From: Eunapius fragilis
Taxonomy: Eukaryota > Porifera > Demospongiae > Spongillida > Spongillidae
Assembly (NCBI GenBank): GCA_963681505.1
Contig: OY811980.1
Location: 124,001 to 188,000, forward strand
Length of the DNA stretch: 64,000 bases
Reading direction: 5' to 3'
Below, one piece after another: positions 49,255 through 61,404 of this stretch. A model generated the notes under the pieces. The model saw only the letters and a list, made by a program, of their open reading frames with translations. It did no database searches and was not told the origin of the DNA. Each line of letters starts with the position of its first letter. Position 1 is the first letter of the stretch. The position numbers and the translations under genes are program-made.

Positions 49255-52200
49255 GCTATCTTCCATGTGTGCAGTGGTTTGCTCATATTGCATGTCTCAT
49301 CAACACCTCGATGCTAAGATAGTCAAAAATTTCCCATAGAAAGGTATGGGTGGGAACCTACTTTTGAATCGCTTGGTAAACCCTTACCAAAGCAGGTATG
49401 CTCGGGGTGGCATTAAAAAGAGATAGAGGAGTGGTTACTGCTATCTTCCATGTGTGCAGTGGTTTGCTCTTATTGCATGTCTCATCAACACCTCGATGCT
49501 AAGATAGTCAAAAATTTCCCATAGAAATGTATGGGTGGGAACCTACTTTTGAATCGCTTGGTAAACCCATACCAAAGCAGGTATGCTCTGGGTGGCATTA
49601 AAAAGAGATAGAGTAGTGGTTACTGCTATCTTCCATGTGTGCAGTGGTTTGCTCATATTGCATGTCTCATCAACACCTCGATGCTAAGATAGTCAAAAAA
49701 TTTCCCATAGAAATGTATGGGTGGGAACCTACTTTTGAATCGCTTGGTAAACCCATACCAAAGCAGGTATGCTCGGGGTGGCATTAAAAAGAGATAGAGG
49801 AGTGGTTACTGCTATCTTCCATGTGTGCAGTGGTTTGCTCATATTGCATGTCTCATCAACACCTCGATGCTAAGATAGTCAATATTTCCCATAGAGATGT
49901 ATGGGTGGTTTCCCATAGGAATGTATGGGTGGGTACCTACTTTTGAATCGCTTGGTAAACCCATACCAAAGCAGGTATCCTCGGGGTGGCATTTAAAACA
50001 GATAGAGGAATGGTTACTGCTATCTTCCATGTGTGCAGTGGTTTGCTCATATTGCATGTCTCATCAACACCTCGATGCTAAGATAGTCAAAAATTTCCCA
50101 TAGAAATGTATGGGTGGGAACCTACTTTTGAATCGCTTGGTAAACCCATACCAAAGCAGGTATGCTCGGGGTGGCATTAAAAAGAGATACAGGAGTGGTT
50201 ACTGCTATCTTCCATGTGTGCAGTGGTTTGCTCATATTGCATGTCTCATCAACACCTCGATGCTAAGATAGTCAAAACATTTCCCATAGAAATGTATGGG
50301 TGGGAACCTACTTTTGAATCGCTTGGTAAACCCATACCAAAGCAGGTATGCTCGGGGTGGCATTAAAAAGAGATAGAGAAGTGGTTACTGCTATCTTCCA
50401 TGTGTGCAGTGGTTTGCTCATATTGCATGTCTCATCAACACCTCGATGCTAAGATAGTCAATATTTCCCATAGAGATGTATGGGTGGTTTCCCATAGAAA
50501 TGTATGGGTGGGAACCTACTTTTGAATCGCTTGGTAAACCCATACCAAAGCAGGAATGCTCGGGGTGGCATTAAAAAGAGATAGAGGAGTGGTTACTGCT
50601 ATCTTCCATGTGTTCAGTGGTTTACTCATATTGCATGTCTCATCAACACCTCGATGCTAAGATAGTCAAAAATTTCACATAGAAATGTATGGGTGGGAAC
50701 CTACTTTTGAATCGCTTGGTAAACCCATACCAAAGCAGGTATGCTCGGGGTGGCATTAAAAAGAGATAGAGGAGTGGTTACTGCTATCTTCCATGTGTGC
50801 AGTGGTTTGCTCATATTGCATGTCTCATCAACACCTCGATGCTAAGATAGTCAAAAATTTCCCATAGAAATGTATGGGTGGGAACCTACTTTTGAATCGC
50901 TTGGTAAACCCATACCAAAGCAGGTATGCTCGGGGTGGCATTAAAAGAGATAGAGGAGTGGTTACTGCTATCTTCCATGTGTGCAGTGGTTTGCTCATTT
51001 TGCATGTCTCATCATCACCTCGATGCTAAGATAGTCAATATTTCCCATAGAGATGTATGGGTGGTTTCCCATAGGAATGTATGGGTGGGAACCTACTTTT
51101 GAATCGCTTGGTAAACCCATACCAAAGCAGGTATGCTCGGGGTGGCATTAAAAAGAGATAGAGGAGTGGTTACTGCTATCTTCCATGTGTGCAGTGGTTT
51201 GCTCATATTGCATGTCTCATCAACACCTCGATGCTAAGATAGTCAAAAATTTCCCATAGAAAGGTATGGGTGGGAACCTACTTTTGAATCGCTTGGTAAA
51301 CCCTTACCAAAGCAGGTATGCTCGGGGTGGCATTAAAAAGAGATAGAGGAGTGGTTACTGCTATCTTCCATGTGTGCAGTGGTTTGCTCTTATTGCATGT
51401 CTCATCAACACCTCGATGCTAAGATAGTCAAAAATTTCCCATAGAAATGTATGGGTGGGAACCTACTTTTGAATCGCTTGGTAAACCCATACCAAAGCAG
51501 GTATGCTCTGGGTGGCATTAAAAAGAGATAGAGTAGTGGTTACTGCTATCTTCCATGTGTGCAGTGGTTTGCTCATATTGCATGTCTCATCAACACCTCG
51601 ATGCTAAGATAGTCAAAAAATTTCCCATAGAAATGTATGGGTGGGAACCTACTTTTGAATCGCTTGGTAAACCCATACCAAAGCAGGTATGCTCGGGGTG
51701 GCATTAAAAAGAGATAGAGGAGTGATTACTGCTATCTTCCATGTGTGCAGTGGTTTGCTCATATTGCATGTCTCATCAACACCTCGATGCTAAGATAGTC
51801 AATATTTCCCATAGAGATGTATGGGTGGTTTCCCATACGAATGTATGGGTGGGAACCTACTTTTGAATCGCTTGGTAAACCCATACCAAAGCAGGTATCC
51901 TCGGGGTGGCATTTAAAACAGATAGAGGAATGGTTACTGCTATCTTCCATGTGTGCAGTGGTTTGCTCATATTGCATGTCTCATCAACACCTCGATGCTA
52001 AGATAGTCAAAAATTTCCCATAGAAATGTATGGGTGGGAACCTACTTTTGAATCGCTTGGTAAACCCATACCAAAGCAGGTATGCTCGGGGTGGCATTAA
52101 AAAGAGATACAGGAGTGGTTACTGCTATCTTCCATGTGTGCAGTGGTTTGCTCATATTGCATGTCTCATCAACACCTCGATGCTAAGATAGTCAAAAAAT

Positions 52201-52770
52201 TTCCCATAGAAATGTATGGGTGGGAACCTACTTTTGAATCGCTTGGTAAACCCATACCAAAGCAGGTATGCTCGGGGTGGCATTAAAAAGAGATAGAGAA
52301 GTGGTTACTGCTATCTTCCATGTGTGCAGTGGTTTGCTCATATTGCATGTCTCATCAACACCTCGATGCTAAGATAGTCAATATTTCCCATAGAGATGTA
52401 TGGGTGGTTTCCCATAGAAATGTATGGGTGGGAACCTACTTTTGAATCGCTTGGTAAACCCATACCAAAGCAGGAATGCTCGGGGTGGCATTAAAAAGAG
52501 ATAGAGGAGTGGTTACTGCTATCTTCCATGTGTTCAGTGGTTTGCTCATATTGCATGTCTCATCAACACCTCGATGCTAAGATAGTCAAAAATTTCACAT
52601 AGAAATGTATGGGTGGGAACCTACTTTTGAATCGCTTGGTAAACCCATACCAAAGCAGGTATGCTCGGGGTGGCATTAAAAAGAGATAGAGGAGTGGTTA
52701 CTGCTATCTTCCATGTGTGCAGTGGTTTGCTCATATTGCATGTCTCATCAACACCTCGATGCTAAGATAG
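49255..52770 (+). repeat. Duplicated satellite segment, offset 1,920 bp
   Basis: The private variant 'catagaaaggtatggg' at about 49335 recurs at about 51255, and the long monomers at 49839 and 51759 are at the same 1,920-bp offset. Similarity spans about 49.26-50.85 kb and 51.18-52.77 kb, leaving about 325 bp of other monomers between the copies. It contains only satellite. Confidence 0.8.
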
Positions 52771-55700
52771 TCAAAAAATTTCCCATAGAAATGTATGGGT
52801 GGGAACCTACTTTTGAATCGCTTGGTAAACCCATACCAAAGCAGGTATCCTCGGGGTGGCATTTAAAACAGATAGAGGAATGGTTACTGCTATCTTCCAT
52901 GTGTGCAGTGGTTTGCTCATATTGCATGTCTCATCAACACCTCGATGCTAAGATAGTCAAAAATTTCCCATAGAAATGTATGGGTGGGAACCTACTTTTG
53001 AATCGCTTGGTAAACCCATACCAAAGCAGGTATGCTCGGGGTGGCATTAAAAAGAGATAGAGGAGTGGTTACTGCTATCTTCCATGTGTGCAGTGGTTTG
53101 CTCATTTTGCATGTCTCATCATCACCTCGATGCTAAGATAGTCAATATTTCCCATAGAGATGTATGGGTGGTTTCCCATAGGAATGTATGGGTGGGAACC
53201 TACTTTTGAATCGCTTGGTAAACCCATACCAAAGCAGGTATCCTCGGGGTGGCATTTAAAACAGATAGAGGAATGGTTACTGCTATCTTCCATGTGTGCA
53301 GTGGTTTGCTCATATTGCATGTCTCATCAACTCCTCGATGATAAGATAGTCAAAAATTTCCCATAGAAATGTATGGGTGGGAACCTACTTTTAAATCGCT
53401 TGGTAAACCCATACCAAAGCAGGTATGCTCGGGGTGGCATTAAAAAGAGATAGAGGAGTGGTTACTGCTATCTTCCATGTGTGCAGTGGTTTGCTCATAT
53501 TGCATGTCTCATCAACACCTCGTTGCTAAGATAGTCAATCTTTCCCATAGAGATGTATGGGTGGTTTCCCATAGGAATGTATGGGTTGGAACCTACTTTT
53601 GAATCGCTTGGTTAACCCATACCGAAGCAGGTATGCTCAGGATGGCATTTAAAACAGATAGAGGAATGGTTACTGCTATCTTCCATGTGTGCAGTGGTTT
53701 GCTCATATTGCATGTCTCATCAACACCTCGATGCTAAGATAGTCAAAAATTTCCCATAGAAATGTATGGGTGGGAACCTACTTTTGAATCGCTTGGTAAA
53801 CCCATACCAAAGCAGGTATGCTCTGGGTGGCATTAAAAAGAGATAGAGAAGTGGTTACTGCTATCTTCCATGTGTGCAGTGGTTTGCTCATATTGCATGT
53901 CTCATCAACACCTCGATGCTAAGATAGTCAATATTTCCCATAGAGATGTATGGGTGGTTTCCCATAGAAATGTATGGGTGGGAACCTACTTTTGAATCGC
54001 TTGGTAAACCCATACCAAAGCAGGAATGCTCGGGGTGGCATTAAAAAGAGATAGAGGAGTGGTTACTGCTATCTTCCATGTGTTCAGTGGTTTGCTCATA
54101 TTGCATGTCTCATCAACACCTCGATGCTAAGATAGTCAAAAATTTCACATAGAAATGTATGGGTGGGAACCTACTTTTGAATCGCTTGGTAAACCCATAC
54201 CAAAGCAGGTATGCTCGGGGTGGCATTAAAAAGAGATAGAGGAGTGGTTACTACTATCTTCCATGTGTGCAGTGGTTTGCTCATATTGCATGTCTCATCA
54301 ACACCTCGATGCTAAGATAGTCAAAAATTTCCCATAGAAATGTATGGGTGGGAACCTACTTTTGAATCGCTTGGTAAACCCATACCAAAGCAGGTATGCT
54401 CGGGGTGGCATTAAAAAGAGATAGAGGAGTGGTTACTGCTATCTTCCATGTTTGCAGTGGTTTGCTCATTTTGCATGTCTCATCATCACCTCGATGCTAA
54501 GATAGTCAATATTTCCCATAGAGATGTATGGGTGGTTTCCCATAGGAATGTATGGGTGGGAACCTACTTTTAAATCGCTTGGTAAACCCATACCAAAGCA
54601 GGTATCCTCGGGGTGGCATAACAGATAGAGGAATGGTTACTGCTATCTTCCATGTGTGCAGTGGTTTGCTCATATTGCATGTCTCATCAACTCCTCGATG
54701 CTAAGATAGTCAAAAATTTCCCATAGAAATGTATGGGTGGGAACCTACTTTTAAATCGCTTGGTAAACCCATACCAAAGCAGGTATGCTCGGGGTGGCAT
54801 TAAAAAGAGATAGAGGAGTGGTTACTGCTATCTTCCATGTGTGCAGTGGTTTGCTCATATTGCATGTCTCATCAACACCTCGATGCTAAGATAGTCAAAA
54901 ATTTCCCATAGAAATGTATGGGTGGGAACCTACTTTTGAATCGCTTGGTAAACCCATACCAAAGCAGGTATGCTCTGGGTGGCATTAAAAAGAGATAGAG
55001 GAGTGGTTACTGCTATCTTCCATGTGTGCAGTGGTTTGCTCATATTGCATGTCTCATCAACACCTCGATGCTAAGATAGTCAATATTTCCCATAGAGATG
55101 TATGGGTGGTTTCCCATAGGAATGTATGGGTGGGAACCTACTTTTGAATCGCTTGGTAAACCCATACCAAAGCAGGTATCCTCGGGGTGGCATTTAAAAC
55201 AGATAGAGGAATGGTTACTGCTATCTTCCATGTGTGCAGTGGTTTGCTCATATTGCATGTCTCATCAACACCTCGATGCTAAGATAGTCAAAAATTTCCC
55301 ATAGAAATGTATGGGTGGGAACCTACTTTTGAATCGCTTGGTAAACCCATACCAAAGCAGGTATGCTCTGGGTGGCATTAAAAAGAGATAGAGGAGTGGT
55401 TACTGCTATCTTCCATGTGTGCAGTGGTTTGCTCATATTGCATGTCTCATCAACACCTCGATGCTAAGATAGTCAAAAATTTCCCATAGAAATGTATGGG
55501 TGGGAACCTACTTTTGAATCGCTTGGTTAACCCATACCGAAGCAGGTATGCTCGGGGTGGCATTTAAATCTGATAGAGGAATGGTTACTGCTATCTTCCA
55601 TGTGTGCAGTGGTTTGCTCATATTGCATGTCTCATCAACACTTTGATGCTAAGATAGTCAAAAAATTTCCCATAGAAATGTATGGGTGGGAAACTACTTT

Positions 55701-55799
55701 TGAATCGCTTGGTAAACCCTTACCAAAGCAGGTATGCTCGGGGTGGCATTAAAAAGAGATAGAGGAGTGGTTACTGCTATCTTCCATTTGTGCAGTGGT

Positions 55800-57320
55800 T
55801 TGCTCTTATTGCATGTCTCATCAACACCTCGATGCTAAGATAGTCAAAAATTTCCCATAGAAATGTATGGGTGGGAACCTACTTTTGAATCGCTTGGTAA
55901 ACCCATACCAAAGCAGGTATGCTTGGGGTGGCATTAAAAAGAGATAGAGGAGTGGTTACTGCTATCATCCATGTGTGCAGTGGTTTGCTCATATTGCATG
56001 TCTCATCAACACCTCGATGCTAAGATAGTCAATCTTTCCCATAGAGATGTATGGGTGGTTTCCCATACGAATGTATGGGTGGGAACCTACTTTTGAATCG
56101 CTTTGTAAACCCATACCAAAGCAGGTATCCTCGGGGTGGCATTTAAAACAGATAGAGGAATGGTTACTGCTATCTTCCATGTGTGCAGTGGTTTGCTCAT
56201 ATTGCATGTCTCATCAACACCTCGATGCTAAGATAGTCAAAAATTTCCCATAGAAATGTATGGGTGGGAACCTACTTTTGAATCGCTTGGTTAACCCATA
56301 CCGAAGCAGGTATGCTCGGGGTGGCATTTAAATCTGATAGAGGAATGGTTACTGCTATCTTCCATGTGTGCAGTGGTTTGCTCATATTGCATGTCTCATC
56401 AACACCTCGATGCTAAGATAGTCAAAAAATTTCCCATAGAAATGTATGGGTGGGAACCTACTTTTGAATCGCTTGGTAAACCCATACCAAAGCAGGTATG
56501 CTCGGGGTGGCATTAAAAAGAGATAGAGGAGTGGTTACTGCTATCTTCCATGTGTGCAGTGGTTTGCTCTTATTGCATGTCTCATCAACACCTCGATGCT
56601 AAGATAGTCAAAAATTTCCCATAGAAATGTATGGGTGGGAACCTACTTTTGAATCGCTTGGTAAACCCATACCAAAGCAGGTATGCTCTGGGTGGCATTA
56701 AAAAGAGATAGAGGAGTGGTTACTGCTATCATCCATGTGTGCAGTGGTTTGCTCATATTGCATGTCTCATCAACACCTCGATGCTAAGATAGTCAATCTT
56801 TCCCATAGAGATGTATGGGTGGTTTCCCATACGAATGTATGGGTGGGAACCTACTTTTGAATCGCTTTGTAAACCCATACCAAAGCAGGTATCCTCGGGG
56901 TGGCATTTAAAACAGATAGAGGAATGGTTACTGCTATCTTCCATGTGTGCAGTGGTTTGCTCATATTGCATGTCTCATCAACACCTCGATGCTAAGATAG
57001 TCAAAAATTTCCCATAGAAATGTATGGGTGGGAACCTACTTTTGAATCGCTTGGTTAACCCATGCCGAAGCAGGTATGCTCGGGGTGGCATTTAAATCTG
57101 ATAGAGGAATGGTTACTGCTATCTTCCATGTGTGCAGTGGTTTGCTCATATTGCATGTCTCATCAACACCTCGATGCTAAGATAGTCAAAAAATTTCCTA
57201 TAGAAATGTATGGGTGGGAACCTACTTTTGAATCGCTTGGTAAACCCATACCAAAGCAGGTATGCTCGGGGTGGCATTAAAAAGAGATAGAGGAGTGGTT
57301 ACTGCTATCTTCCATGTGTG
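55800..57320 (+). repeat. Higher-order repeat, four-monomer unit of 764 bp, two copies
   Basis: 'tgctcttatt' at 55801 recurs at 56565, and the long monomers carrying the 'catacgaatg' change at 55989 and 56753 share the 764-bp offset. The monomer sum 208+185+186+185 equals 764. An offset of 764 bp also separates long monomers at 1588 and 2352, so similar four-monomer spacing arises elsewhere in the array. Confidence 0.82.
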
Positions 57321-58974
57321 CAGTGGTTTGCTCATATTGCATGTCTCATCAACACCTCGATGCTAAGATAGTCAAAAATTTCCCATAGAAATGTATGGGT
57401 GGGAACCTACTTTTGAATCGCTTGGTAAACCCATACCAAAGCAGGTATGCTCGGGGTGGCATTTAAAACAGATAGAGGAGTGGTTACTGCTATCTTCCAT
57501 GTGTGCAGTGGGTTGCTCATATTGCATGTCTCATCAACACCTCGATGCTAAGATAGTCAATCTTTCCCATAGAGATGTATGGGTGGTTTCCCATAGGAAT
57601 GTATGGGTTGGAACCTACTTTTGAATCGCTTGGTTAACCCATACCGAAGCAGGTATGCTCAGGATGGCATTTAAAACAGATAGAGGAATGGTTACTGCTA
57701 TCTTCCATGTGTGCAGTGGTTTGCTCATATTGCATGTCTCATCAACACCTCGATGCTAAGATAGTCAAAAATTTCCCATAGAAATGTATGGGTGGGAAAC
57801 TACTTTTGAATCGCTTGGTAAACCCTTACCAAAGCAGGTATGCTCGGGGTGGCATTAAAAAGAGATAGAGGAGTGGTTACTGCTATCTTCCATGTGTGCA
57901 GTGGTTTGCTCTTATTGCATGTCTCATCAACACCTCGATGCTAAGATAGTCAAAAATTTCCCAAAGAAATGTATGGGTGGGAACCTACTTTTGAATCGCT
58001 TGGTAAACCCATACCAAAGCAGGTATGCTCTGGGTGGCATTAAAAAGAGATAGAGGAGTGGTTACTGCTATCATCCATGTGTGCAGTGGTTTGCTCATAT
58101 TGCATGTCTCATCAACACCTCGATGCTAAGATAGTCAATCTTTCCCATAGAGATGTATGGGTGGTTTCCCATAGGAATGTATGGGTGGGAACCTACTTTT
58201 GAATCGCTTTGTAAACCCATACCAAAGCAGGTATCCTCGGGGTGGCATTTAAAACAGATAGAGGAATGGTTACTGCTATCTTCCATGTGTGCAGTGGTTT
58301 GCTCATATTGCATGTCTCATCAACACCTCGATGCTAAGATAGTCAAAAATTTCCCATAGAAATGTATGGGTGGGAACCTACTTTTGAATCGCTTGGTTAA
58401 CCCATACCGAAGCAGGTATGCTCGGGGTGGCATTTAAATCTGATAGAGGAATGGTTACTGCTATCTTCCATGTGTGCAGTGGTTTGCTCATATTGCATGT
58501 CTCATCAACACCTCGATGCTAAGATAGTCAAAAAATTTCCCATAGAAATGTATGGGTGGGAACCTACTTTTGAATCGCTTGGTAAACCCATACCAAAGCA
58601 GGTATGCTCGGGGTGGCATTAAAAAGAGATAGAGGAGTGGTTACTGCTATCTTCCATGTGTGCAGTGGTTTGCTCATATTGCATGTCTCATCAACACCTC
58701 GATGCTAAGATAGTCAATCTTTCCCATAGAGATGTATGGGTGGTTTCCCATACGAATGTATGGGTTGGAACCTACTTTTGAATCGCTTTGTAAACCCATA
58801 CCAAAGCAGGTATCCTCGGGGTGGCATTTAAAACAGATAGAGGAATGGTTACTGCTATCTTCCATGTGTGCAGTGGTTTGCTCATATTGCATGTCTCATC
58901 AACACCTCGATGCTAAGATAGTCAAAAATTTCCCATAGAAATGTATGGGTGGGAACCTACTTTTGAATCGCTTG

Positions 58975-60880
58975 GTTAACCCATACCGAAGCAGGTATGC
59001 TCGGGGTGGCATTTAAATCTGATAGAGGAATGGTTACTGCTATCTTCCAATTGTGCAGTGGTTTGCTCATATTGCATGTCTCATCAACACCTCGATGCTA
59101 AGATAGTCAAAAAATTTCCCATAGAAATGTATGGGTGGGAACCTACTTTTGAATCGCTTGGTAAACCCATACCAAAGCAGGTATGCTCGGGGTGGCATTA
59201 AAAAGAGATAGAGGAGTGGTTACTGCTATCTTCCATGTGTGCAGTGGTTTGCTCATATTGCATGTCTCATCAACACCTCGATGCTAAGATAGTCAAAAAT
59301 TTCCCATAGAAATGTATGGGTGGGAACCTACTTTTGAATCGCTTGGTAAACCCATACCAAAGCAGGTATGCTCTGGGTGGCATTAAAAAGAGATAGAGGA
59401 GTGGTTACTGCTATCTTCCATGTGTGCAGTGGTTTGCTCATATTGCATGTCTCATCAACACCTCGATGCTAAGATAGTCAATCTTTCCCATAGAGATGTA
59501 TGGGTGGTTTCCCATAGGAATGTATGGGTTGGAACCTACTTTTGAATCGCTTGGTTAACCCATACCGAAGCAGGTATGCTCCGGATGGCATTTAAAACAG
59601 ATAGAGGAATGGTTACTGCTATCTTCCATGTGTGCAGTGGTTTGCTCATATTGCATGTCTCATCAACACCTCGATGCTAAGATAGTCAAAAATTTCCCAT
59701 AGAAATGTATGGGTGGGAACCTACTTTTGAATCGCTTGGTTAACCCATACCGAAGCAGGTATGCTCGGGGTGGCATTTAAATCTGATAGAGGAATGGTTA
59801 CTGCTATCTTCCATGTGTGCAGTGGTTTGCTCATATTGCATGTCTCATCAACACCTCGATGCTAAGATAGTCAAAAAATTTCCCATAGAAATGTATGGGT
59901 GGGAACCTACTTTTGAATCGCTTGGTAAACCCATACCGAAGCAGGTATGCTCGGGGTGGCATTTAAATCTGATAGAGGAATGGTTACTGCTATCTTCCAT
60001 GTGTGCAGTGCTTTGCTCATATTGCATGTCTCATCAACACCTCGATGCTAAGATAGTCAAAAAATTTCCCATAGAAATGTATGGGTGGGAACCTACTTTT
60101 GAATCGCTTGGTAAACCCATACCAAAGCAGGTATGCTCGGGGTGGCATTAAAAAGAGATAGAGGAGTGGTTACTGCTATCTTCCATGTGTGCAGTGGTTT
60201 GCTCATATTGCATGTCTCATCAACACCTCGATGCTAAGATAGTCAAAAATTTCCCATAGAAATGTATGGGTGGGAACCTACTTTTGAATCGCTTGGTAAA
60301 CCCATACCAAAGCAGGTATGCTCTGGGTGGCATTAAAAAGAGATAGAGGAGTGGTTACTGCTATCTTCCATGTGTGCAGTGGTTTGCTCATATTGCATGT
60401 CTCATCAACACCTCGATGCTAAGATAGTCAATCTTTCCCATAGAGATGTATGGGTGGTTTCCCATAGGAATGTATGGGTTGGAACCTACTTTTGAATCGC
60501 TTGGTTAACCCATACCGAAGCAGGTATGCTCCGGATGGCATTTAAAACAGATAGAGGAATGGTTACTGCTATCTTCCATGTGTGCAGTGGTTTGCTCATA
60601 TTGCATGTCTCATCAACACCTCGATGCTAAGATAGTCAAAAATTTCCCATAGAAATGTATGGGTGGGAACCTACTTTTGAATCGCTTGGTTAACCCATAC
60701 CGAAGCAGGTATGCTCGGGGTGGCATTTAAATCTGATAGAGGAATGGTTACTGCTATCTTCCATGTGTGCAGTGGTTTGCTCATATTGCATGTCTCATCA
60801 ACACCTCGATGCTAAGATAGTCAAAAAATTTCCCATAGAAATGTATGGGTGGGAACCTACTTTTGAATCGCTTGGTAAAC
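58975..60880 (+). repeat. Higher-order repeat, 950-bp unit, two copies
   Basis: The private variant 'ccggatggca' at 59581 recurs at 60531, an offset of 950 bp, with the same monomer order around it. The sum 208+185+186+186+185 equals 950. Similarity begins near 58,975 and ends near 60,880, where 'cataccgaag' and 'cataccaaag' forms part. Confidence 0.82.
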
Positions 60881-61404
60881 CCATACCAAAGCAGGTATGC
60901 TCGGGGTGGCATTAAAAAGAGATAGAGGAGTGGTTACTACTATCTTCCACGTGTGCAGTGGTTTGCTCATATTGCATGTCTCATCAACACCTCGATGCTA
61001 AGATAGTCAATCTTTCCCATAGAGATGTATGGGTGGTTTCCCATAGGAATGTATGGGTTGGAACCTACTTTTGAATCGCTTGGTTAACCCATACCGAAGC
61101 AGGTATGCTCAGGATGGCATTTAAAACAGATAGAGGAATGGTTACTGCTATCTTCCATGTGTGCAGTGGTTTGCTCATATTGCATGTGTCATCAACACCT
61201 CGATGCTAAGATAGTCAAAAATTTCCCATAGAAATGTATGGGTGGGAAACTACTTTTGAATCGCTTGGTAAACCCTTACCAAAGCAGGTATGCTCGGGGT
61301 GGCATTAAAAAGAGATAGAGGAGTGGTTACTGCTATCTTCCATGTGTGCAGTGGTTTGCTCTTATTGCATGTCTCATCAACACCTCGATGCTAAGATAGT
61401 CAAA

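Noticed and set aside
59813..60151. 112-codon open frame in the satellite (and dozens of similar 60-103-codon frames)
   Set aside because: These recur because the monomer is repeated. Their length depends on whether 186-bp monomers adjoin and on which central variant is present. There is no start context or homology that would support a gene.
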